Assembly (NCBI GenBank): GCA_002792495.1
Contig: PFOK01000156.1
Span: 1 to 6,178, forward strand
DNA length: 6,178 nt
From: Candidatus Peregrinibacteria bacterium CG_4_10_14_0_2_um_filter_43_11
Lineage (GTDB): Bacteria; Patescibacteriota; Gracilibacteria; UM-FILTER-43-11
Reading direction: 5' to 3'
The position numbers were made by a program, and so were the translations under genes. The notes below the pieces were generated by a model. It worked only from the letters and a program-made list of their open reading frames with translations. It was not told the DNA's origin and made no database searches. Positions 1 to 5,331 of the stretch are shown here, piece by piece. How positions within the stretch are numbered: the stretch's first letter is position 1; each line of letters begins with the position of its first letter.

Positions 1-30
1 AATAACACTGTTAAAAATGTAAAATTCACT

Positions 31-1608
31 ATGACAAATATAAACACATCCAAAGAACAGGAACGCGCCGAACTCCATCGCACCATTTGGCAAATCGCCA
101 ACGACCTTCGTGGGAGTGTGGATGGCTGGGACTTCAAGCAATATGTTCTGGGAATGCTTTTTTATCGCTTCATCAGCGAAAATCTCACAAGCTACATCAA
201 CGAGGATGAAAGGCGTAACGGCAATAAGAATTTTGATTATGCGAATCTCTCAGATGAGCAGGCTGAATTCGGACGGGCTGATACGGTAAAGGAAAAGGGA
301 TTCTATATTTTACCAAGCGAACTGTTTGTAAATGTCAGTAAAAACGCGCGCAACGATACAAACCTGAACGAAACCCTGGCGACAGTTTTCCGAAATATCG
401 AAAATTCCGCAAAAGGCACTGAAAGCGAACCCGATCTAAAAGGTTTATTTGACGATCTTGATGTAAACTCCAATAAATTAGGAAGTACGGTAGAAAATCG
501 CAACAAAAGGTTAGCCAAACTCATGGAAGCCATTGGCGGCCTTCGTCTTGGTGAATATACAGATAACACCATAGACGCTTTCGGTGATGCTTATGAGTTT
601 CTTATGACGATGTATGCTTCAACCGCCGGCAAATCCGGCGGGGAGTTTTTCACCCCACAAGAAGTCAGCGAGCTTTTAGCAGAAATCACAACGGTCGGCA
701 AAAAAGAGGTAAACAAAGTGTACGACCCCGCTTGCGGATCAGGTTCTCTGCTTCTGAAATTTGCCAAAGTACTCGGCAAAGAAAATGTTCGGCAAGGATT
801 TTTCGGACAGGAAATAAGTCTCACCATCTACAACCTCTGCCGTATCAACATGTTCCTGCATGACATCAACTACAATCATTTTGATATCGCGCACGGTGAT
901 ACCCTAACAGACCCGAAACATTGGGACGACGAGCCGTTTGATGCCATCGTTTCCAATCCACCGTATTCCATTAAATGGGAAGGTGATGCAAACCCACTCC
1001 TTATCAATGACCCCCGCTTTTCACCTGCCGGAGTACTGGCCCCCAAGAGCAAGGCAGATCTGGCTTTTACGATGCACATGCTTTCGTGGCTTTCCACCAG
1101 CGGAACAGCGGCGATTGTTGAATTCCCCGGTGTTCTCTATCGTGGCGGCGCGGAACAGAAGATTCGAAAATATCTCATCGACAACAATTACATCGATACA
1201 GTGATTCAGCTTCCGCCCGACCTCTTTTTCGGCACCACCATTGCGACCTGCATTATTGTGCTTAAAAAGAGCAAGAAAGATAACAAAACACTGTTCATTG
1301 ATGCATCGAGAGAGTTTGTTCGCGGTGGGAACAAAAACAAGCTCAGCGACGCCAATCGCGCCAAGATTCTGGAAGCGTTTACGGAGCGAAACGACGTCGA
1401 CTATTTTGCAAAACTCGTTGATAACAAAGCCATTGAAGAAAACGACTACAATATCGCCGTATCAAGCTATGTTGCCCCCAAAGATACTCGCGAGGTGGTG
1501 GATATTACAGAACTCAACGAAAAAATCGCCAAGATCGTTGTAAGACAGAATGAACTGAGGACAGCGATTGATGAGATCGTGGCGGATATTGAAGGTAACC
1601 TAGAATAA
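31..1608 (+). CDS. hsdM: Type I restriction-modification methyltransferase subunit HsdM (type IC, EcoR124I-like)
   Basis: This is the adenine-N6 methyltransferase subunit. With HsdS it forms the modification enzyme that methylates host DNA from S-adenosylmethionine, and it is also part of the restriction complex. The 525-residue length is normal for the family. The N-terminal helical HsdM domain spans roughly residues 10-170 and contains the typical stretch RGSVDGWDFKQYVLG (27-41). The SAM-binding motif I is DPACGSGSL (232-240). The catalytic motif IV is NPPY (309-312), the N6-adenine form. GGEFFTPQ (203-210) and APKSKADLAF (337-346) are also typical. The C-terminal tail VADIEG resembles the end of EcoR124I HsdM as I remember it. 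The ATG at 31 is chosen because the first 50 residues match the family start; no Shine-Dalgarno is visible. The next gene begins two bases after the stop. G+C is about 55% in the two blocks counted (1021-1140), far above the next gene. Identity is very secure; the type IC assignment is from recalled sequence. Confidence 0.97.
   Translation: MTNINTSKEQERAELHRTIWQIANDLRGSVDGWDFKQYVLGMLFYRFISENLTSYINEDERRNGNKNFDYANLSDEQAEFGRADTVKEKGFYILPSELFVNVSKNARNDTNLNETLATVFRNIENSAKGTESEPDLKGLFDDLDVNSNKLGSTVENRNKRLAKLMEAIGGLRLGEYTDNTIDAFGDAYEFLMTMYASTAGKSGGEFFTPQEVSELLAEITTVGKKEVNKVYDPACGSGSLLLKFAKVLGKENVRQGFFGQEISLTIYNLCRINMFLHDINYNHFDIAHGDTLTDPKHWDDEPFDAIVSNPPYSIKWEGDANPLLINDPRFSPAGVLAPKSKADLAFTMHMLSWLSTSGTAAIVEFPGVLYRGGAEQKIRKYLIDNNYIDTVIQLPPDLFFGTTIATCIIVLKKSKKDNKTLFIDASREFVRGGNKNKLSDANRAKILEAFTERNDVDYFAKLVDNKAIEENDYNIAVSSYVAPKDTREVVDITELNEKIAKIVVRQNELRTAIDEIVADIEGNLE
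1579..1595 (+). repeat. 17-bp direct repeat, copy 1 (hsdM 3' end)
   Basis: GTGGCGGATATTGAAGG encodes VADIEG, residues 517-522 of HsdM, just before its stop. An identical 17-base copy is found 697 bases downstream. The sequences upstream of the two copies do not match. The sequences after them are only loosely alike: a TAA soon follows each copy, then ATGAA. Confidence 0.9.
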
Positions 1609-1610
1609 AT

Positions 1611-2168
1611 ATGAATAAGTTAAAGATCAAAAAACAGTTACAAGACATGGAATCCTCAATAACAGAAAAGGATGTTGTATTTCTTTTAGTGCTTTTACGA
1701 AAATTATTAGAAAGGAACAATGCAAAGAGTAAATATAAATTGTTGATATTTTATGCAGATTGGGCCTTGCATACGGAGAAAGATAGACTCACAAGTGGGA
1801 TGAAAAATATATTGAAGAGGATTGAGTCTGAAGATCAAAAGAAAAATTCAACAATGGAACTTTCCAAGTTTATTCACATGGAGCACTTAAGAGACGAAAT
1901 GAAACAGTGCCTTACTGATTATAACTTACCATTATGTATGGTTGGTGAGGACGAAAGGTGGAATATGTTCGTGATAAAACTTGTGCAGTTTCTTATAGAT
2001 CATCCTATTAATATCAAAACCGAACATGCAGTTAGTGCTTTTGAAGTATTTGCATTCAAAAAAATGCCGGAAGGTTATGATCATGTAGTAATGTGTCATA
2101 TGAAATATAAGAAACCTCAAACTGAAAAGGTGTGGCAATTTCATTTATTACCAAATTCTATATGCTAA
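1611..2168 (+). CDS. Hypothetical protein inside the hsd operon
   Basis: I do not recognise this 185-residue protein. It has no clear signal peptide or membrane segment. The leucine/valine-rich stretch at 22-33 is broken by Arg and Lys and looks like an amphipathic helix. The protein appears mostly helical and charged. The most distinctive segment is residues 41-60, rich in aromatic residues and containing FYADWALHTEKDR, which may be a family signature. The tail is KVWQFHLLPNSIC. The gene starts two bases after the hsdM stop, with GAAGG about 15 bases before the ATG, too distant for a good ribosome site, so coupling to hsdM translation is likely. G+C is about 27% in the first 120 bases counted (1621-1740), half that of hsdM. 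A 17-base copy of the hsdM 3' end lies on each side. Both facts suggest acquired cargo. It is not a known Hsd subunit. The reading frame is convincing because it fills the gap exactly; the function is unknown. Confidence 0.75.
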   Translation: MNKLKIKKQLQDMESSITEKDVVFLLVLLRKLLERNNAKSKYKLLIFYADWALHTEKDRLTSGMKNILKRIESEDQKKNSTMELSKFIHMEHLRDEMKQCLTDYNLPLCMVGEDERWNMFVIKLVQFLIDHPINIKTEHAVSAFEVFAFKKMPEGYDHVVMCHMKYKKPQTEKVWQFHLLPNSIC

Positions 2169-2302
2169 AAGCTACCTATTTTTCTATTGCGCTGACCCCA
2201 AGTAAATATGGAAAATCCAATCAGGAAAACTACAAAAGTATACCCAGTAATCAAATAATCAAAATAGGGGGCACGGTGGCGGATATTGAAGGAACTAACT
2301 AA
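2162..2302 (+). CDS. Possible 46-residue small ORF ending in an HsdM-like tail
   Basis: An ATG overlaps the last seven bases of the preceding gene (ATGCTAA) and opens a 46-codon frame. It starts MLKATYFSIALTPSKYG and ends GGTVADIEGTN. The last part is the duplicated hsdM terminus, read in the same frame as in hsdM. The first part resembles nothing I know. The overlapping start would allow translational coupling, and the frame fills most of the 139 bases between the unknown gene and rhuM. A 46-codon open frame in AT-rich DNA with one duplicated coding end can arise by chance, so this may equally be an hsdM remnant joined to non-coding DNA. No terminator hairpin or convincing promoter was seen in this gap. 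Confidence 0.3.
   Translation: MLKATYFSIALTPSKYGKSNQENYKSIPSNQIIKIGGTVADIEGTN
2276..2292 (+). repeat. 17-bp direct repeat, copy 2 (displaced hsdM 3' end)
   Basis: This exactly repeats GTGGCGGATATTGAAGG from the hsdM end. Read in the matching frame it gives VADIEGTN and then TAA (2300-2302), so it looks like a genuine hsdM terminus with its own stop, placed five bases before the rhuM ATG. The simplest reading is that this was once the end of hsdM when hsdM directly preceded rhuM, and that the 697 bases between the copies came in later. A partial duplication within the operon is the alternative. Confidence 0.88.
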
Positions 2303-2307
2303 AAACT

Positions 2308-3324
2308 ATGAAAAAAGAATTACAAAATCAAATCATTATTTACGAAGATCGTGTAGAGGTTCGATTTGAAGATGAAACCGTTTGGCTTTCACAAGGGCAA
2401 TTGGTAGAGCTTTTTCAATCCAGTAAGGCTAATATCAGCGAGCATATCAAAAATATTTATGAGGAAAAGGAATTAGCGCCGGAGGCAACTGTTCGGAATT
2501 TCCGAATAGTTCAGAAAGAAGGTATCAGAGAGGTTTCCAGAGATATCGAGCATTATAATCTTGATCTTATAATTTCACTCGGCTATAGGGTGAAGTCTCA
2601 TGTCGCCACAAAATTCCGCCAATGGGCTACAGCGCGTCTCAAAGAATATATGATAAAGGGGTTTGCCCTTGATTCGGATCGTCTGAAAAGTCTTGGTGGC
2701 GGGCATTACTGGAAGGAACTGCTTGATGAGATCAGGGATATCCGCAGCAGTGAAAAAGTACTTTATCGGCAAGTTTTGGATTTATACGCGACCGCGATGG
2801 ATTACGATCCGCAAGCAGGCGAGTCTTTGAAGTTTTTTAAGATTGTTCAAAACAAACTCCATTTTGCGGCTCATGGACACACGGCAGCGGAGGTGATTTA
2901 TTTGCGAGTAGATAACGACAAACCTTTCGCTGGACTTGCTACTTTTAAAGGAACACAACCGACTCAAGCCGAAGCAATGGTTGCCAAAAATTTTTTGGAA
3001 TTAAAAGAGCTAAAAGTTTTGAATAATTTGGTTTCGGCGTATTTTGATTTGGCGGAAATCAATGCCTTGGAAGAAAGACCAATGAAGATGGCTGATCATA
3101 TTCGTGAGCTTGATAATATTTTGAAGTCAACAGGGAGAAAAGTTTTGGAAGATGCCGGAAAAGTGAGTCATGAAAAGGCAATGGAAAAAGCAAAGTTAGA
3201 ATACAAAAAATATAAAGCAAAGAATTTGAGTGAGGTGGAAAAGGAATATTTGGAAAATATAAAAACCGTAGAAAAGAAAGTGGTGAAAAAAGTACGGGAA
3301 AAAACTCCTAAATCTAAAAAATAA
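2308..3324 (+). CDS. rhuM: RhuM family protein (virulence RhuM)
   Basis: This 338-residue protein matches the RhuM family, named after a gene in Salmonella pathogenicity island 3 and often found inside type I restriction operons. Its biochemical role is not established. The N-terminal part (about 8-115) looks like a phage-antirepressor-type DNA-binding domain, with VWLSQGQLVELFQSS (25-39), YNLDLIISLGYRVKS (83-97) and FRQWATARLKEYMIKGF (103-119). The central and C-terminal part has the family stretch VQNKLHFAAHGHTAAEVIYL (180-199), followed by AEAMVAKNFLELKEL (221-235) and YFDLAEINALEERPMKM (245-261). The last 50 residues are a lysine-rich, probably helical tail. The ATG at 2308 fits the family start; AGGA lies 14 bases upstream, too far for a strong ribosome site. 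hsdS begins three bases after the stop, so coexpression with HsdS is expected. The family call is secure. A role in regulating or adding to the restriction system is inferred from position only. Confidence 0.92.
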   Translation: MKKELQNQIIIYEDRVEVRFEDETVWLSQGQLVELFQSSKANISEHIKNIYEEKELAPEATVRNFRIVQKEGIREVSRDIEHYNLDLIISLGYRVKSHVATKFRQWATARLKEYMIKGFALDSDRLKSLGGGHYWKELLDEIRDIRSSEKVLYRQVLDLYATAMDYDPQAGESLKFFKIVQNKLHFAAHGHTAAEVIYLRVDNDKPFAGLATFKGTQPTQAEAMVAKNFLELKELKVLNNLVSAYFDLAEINALEERPMKMADHIRELDNILKSTGRKVLEDAGKVSHEKAMEKAKLEYKKYKAKNLSEVEKEYLENIKTVEKKVVKKVREKTPKSKK

Positions 3325-3327
3325 ACT

Positions 3328-4464
3328 ATGACCAACCACCATTCAAAAATCGAAAAACTAATCGCCGAACTTTGCCCGAATGGTGTGGAGTTTAAGGAAT
3401 TGGGAGAGGTTCTGAAAAGGACAAAGGGAACACCTATTACAGCAGGACAAATGAGTAAATTGAATAAAGAAGGTACGCCAATTAAAATTTTTGCTGGTGG
3501 TAGAACCGTTGCATATGTTGATTACGGAGATATACCAGATAAAGATGTGCTAACAAAAGAATCTGTTGTTGTAAAATCCCGAGGTATAATTGCATTTGAA
3601 TACATTGATAAACCATTTAGTCATAAAAATGAGTTTTGGTCTTACTACAGTAATAATCCCGATATTAATATTAAATATGTTTACTACTATTTAAAAAATA
3701 AGGAATTATATTTTCAGACAGTCGGTCAAAAAATGTCAAAAATGCCTCAGTTATCAATTCCAGATACTGATAAATTCAAAATCCCCCTCCCACCCCTCGC
3801 CATCCAACAAGCAATCGTAAAAATTCTCGATACATTTACAGAGCTGGAAGCAGAGCTGGAAGCAGAGCTGGAAGCAGAATTAGAAGCAAGAGAGAAGCAG
3901 TATGAGTATTATAGAAAAGATTTAATGTTGTCTAACAACGATGGGGATCAGAAAACGTTAGGTGATATTTACGATTTTCAATATGGAGAAGGTAACACCA
4001 TTCCAAATACAGGAGGAAAATATCCAGTATATGGCGGTAATCGTTTAGCCGGCCAACACGATCAATATAATAGTGAGGATGCACCCGTTATAGGTCATAT
4101 TGGCGCATACGCGGGAATCGTTAATTGGGTTAGCGGAAAACACTTTGTCACATATAATGGGGTAATCTGCAAAATTAAGACAAATATTAATCCGAGATAT
4201 GGGTATTATCTTTTGCTTTTACAAGATTTTAGATCACAGGCACATGCAGGTTCACAACCCTTTGTTTCATACGATATCTTAAAGAAAGCGATTGTACGAA
4301 TTCCTGATTTATCCCATCAGAACAGCGTTGTGGACATACTTGATAAATTCGATGCTCTCGTCAACGATATTTCCATCGGTTTGCCTGCCGAACTCAATGC
4401 GCGAAGAAAACAATACGAATACTATCGAAACAAGCTCTTAACTTTCAAAAAATATGAATCATAA
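3328..4464 (+). CDS. hsdS: Type I restriction-modification specificity subunit HsdS
   Basis: This subunit chooses the split DNA target for both methylation and cleavage. The 378 residues show the usual plan: a short N-terminal conserved part (IEKLIAELCPNGVEFKELGEV, 8-28), target recognition domain 1 (about 20-150), a central conserved helix (about 152-200), target recognition domain 2 (about 205-330) and a C-terminal conserved helix (about 332-370). The two helices carry the same signature, KQYEYYRK at 190-197 and KQYEYYRN at 361-368, and the similar lead-ins VKILDTFTELE and VDILDKFDALV. Domain 1 contains ITAGQMSKL and KIFAGGRTVAYV; domain 2 contains YPVYGGNRLAG and VIGHIGAYAG. Four ELEA repeats (172-187) lengthen the central helix. 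The target sequence cannot be predicted by eye. The start is three bases after rhuM and no Shine-Dalgarno is visible. The last 11 bases overlap the fic gene. The two recognition domains are AT-rich and the segment near 3781-3830 is C-rich, which suggests domain exchange. Confidence 0.96.
   Translation: MTNHHSKIEKLIAELCPNGVEFKELGEVLKRTKGTPITAGQMSKLNKEGTPIKIFAGGRTVAYVDYGDIPDKDVLTKESVVVKSRGIIAFEYIDKPFSHKNEFWSYYSNNPDINIKYVYYYLKNKELYFQTVGQKMSKMPQLSIPDTDKFKIPLPPLAIQQAIVKILDTFTELEAELEAELEAELEAREKQYEYYRKDLMLSNNDGDQKTLGDIYDFQYGEGNTIPNTGGKYPVYGGNRLAGQHDQYNSEDAPVIGHIGAYAGIVNWVSGKHFVTYNGVICKIKTNINPRYGYYLLLLQDFRSQAHAGSQPFVSYDILKKAIVRIPDLSHQNSVVDILDKFDALVNDISIGLPAELNARRKQYEYYRNKLLTFKKYES
3841..3888 (+). 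repeat. Four 12-bp tandem repeats in hsdS (ELEA x4)
   Basis: Three perfect copies of GAGCTGGAAGCA (3841-3876) are followed by one diverged copy, GAATTAGAAGCA (3877-3888). They encode ELEA four times, residues 172-187, in the central helix between the two recognition domains. In EcoR124I and its variant EcoR124II, two versus three TAEL units, also 12 bases each, at this place change the non-specific spacer of the target by one base pair. A change in copy number keeps the frame, so slippage here should alter specificity rather than inactivate the gene. Confidence 0.95.
4454..4464 (+). other. 11-base overlap of the hsdS end and fic start
   Basis: ATGAATCATAA contains both the fic start codon and the hsdS TAA, in different frames. 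No Shine-Dalgarno precedes the ATG, only A-rich sequence, so fic is probably translated by ribosomes finishing hsdS. This would tie Fic level to HsdS synthesis. Confidence 0.7.
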
Positions 4465-5329
4465 AATATCAATTCGTTTTTTTGATGACAGAGAAGTTCG
4501 TGCCGTTTGGGACGAAAAAAATGCCAAATGGTGGTTTTCGGTACTCGACATCATTGCCGTGCTGACCGACCAAGACGACTACGCTAAAACCCGCAATTAC
4601 TGGAAATATCTCAAAGCAAAGCTAAAAAAAGAAAAGAGCCAAGTGGTTAGTAATACTACCCAGTTGAAACTAATTGCACCCGACGGGAAAAAACGCTTGT
4701 CTGACATGCTTGATTATGAGGGCATTATCGCCCTCGGAAAGACCTTTCCCGGAACTAAAGCAAATCGGTTTATAGATTGGTTTACATACAGCGACGAAAG
4801 TATAGACGGAAAAAGTAAAACCAAAGCCTATGCCCTTTTTGAAAGCTCGCTGATTGACGAAATAGAAGTGGGCACTGTTAAAGGTCTGCAACAAATCCAC
4901 GCCTATCTGTTTGGCGGATTGTATAAATTTGCAGGGCAAATCCGACAAAAAAATATTTCCAAAAGCGGCTTTCAGTTCGCCATGGCGCAGTATTTAAAAA
5001 GTACACTCCAACAGATTGAACAAATGCCCGAAGAGTCCTTTGATCAGATTGCCGATAAATACATAGAAATGAACATTGCCCATCCGTTTATGGAAGGAAA
5101 TGGGAGAAGCACACGCATTTGGCTCGATTTGATATTAAAAAAACGCCTGAAAAAATGTGTTGATTGGAGTGCGATAGGAAAAAATGACTATATGAACGCG
5201 ATGGTAAAAAGCCCGACAAATAGTAGCGACATAAAAAAACTGCTCAAAAAAGCCCTGACGGATAAAATCCACAGTCGTGAAATGTTCATGAAGGGCATCG
5301 ACTACTCATATTATTACGAAGAACAATAA
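4454..5329 (+). CDS. fic: Bro-N/Fic fusion protein, class III self-inhibited AMP-transferase
   Basis: This 291-residue protein joins two domains. Residues about 5-112 resemble the Bro-N (phage antirepressor) domain: KWWFSVLDIIAVLTDQDDYA (25-44), NYWKYLKAKL (48-57), then RLSDMLDYEGIIAL (81-94). Residues about 128-291 are a Fic domain very like Neisseria meningitidis NmFic as I remember it, with GTVKGLQQIHAYLFGGLYKF (140-159), the flap region GFQFAMAQYL (172-181) and an intact catalytic motif HPFMEGNGRSTR (210-221). Fic enzymes with this motif transfer AMP from ATP to target hydroxyls; NmFic modifies DNA gyrase. The C-terminus ends SYYYEEQ, so Ser285 and Glu289 match the class III inhibitory motif, with Glu290 in place of the usual Gly/Asn. 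No separate antitoxin would be needed. The start overlaps hsdS by 11 bases, implying coupling, and hsdR starts two bases after the stop. Target and role in the restriction system are unknown. Confidence 0.92.
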   Translation: MNHKISIRFFDDREVRAVWDEKNAKWWFSVLDIIAVLTDQDDYAKTRNYWKYLKAKLKKEKSQVVSNTTQLKLIAPDGKKRLSDMLDYEGIIALGKTFPGTKANRFIDWFTYSDESIDGKSKTKAYALFESSLIDEIEVGTVKGLQQIHAYLFGGLYKFAGQIRQKNISKSGFQFAMAQYLKSTLQQIEQMPEESFDQIADKYIEMNIAHPFMEGNGRSTRIWLDLILKKRLKKCVDWSAIGKNDYMNAMVKSPTNSSDIKKLLKKALTDKIHSREMFMKGIDYSYYYEEQ

Positions 5330-5331
5330 CC

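Noticed and set aside
20..25. TAAAAT as a promoter -10 box for hsdM
   Set aside because: It is only five bases before the ATG and the -35 region would lie outside the window; A/T-rich sequence gives such matches easily.
623..641. Hairpin CCGCCGG-CAAAT-CCGGCGG inside hsdM
   Set aside because: It encodes the conserved AGKSGGE stretch of HsdM and has no U-tract, so it is most likely a by-product of the protein sequence, not a terminator or mobile element.
303..1097. Minus-strand open frames opposite hsdM
   Set aside because: They lie entirely within a well-conserved coding sequence, have no recognisable domain, and are explained as shadows of hsdM codons.
938..1543. Plus-strand alternative frames within hsdM (938-1204 and 1241-1543)
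   Set aside because: They are out of frame with the conserved methyltransferase sequence that spans the whole region, and their translations are low-complexity and unrecognisable.
2169..2307. Transcription terminator or promoter in the gap before rhuM
   Set aside because: No GC-rich stem with a U-run and no paired -35/-10 elements could be found; the duplicated hsdM end explains the only notable part.
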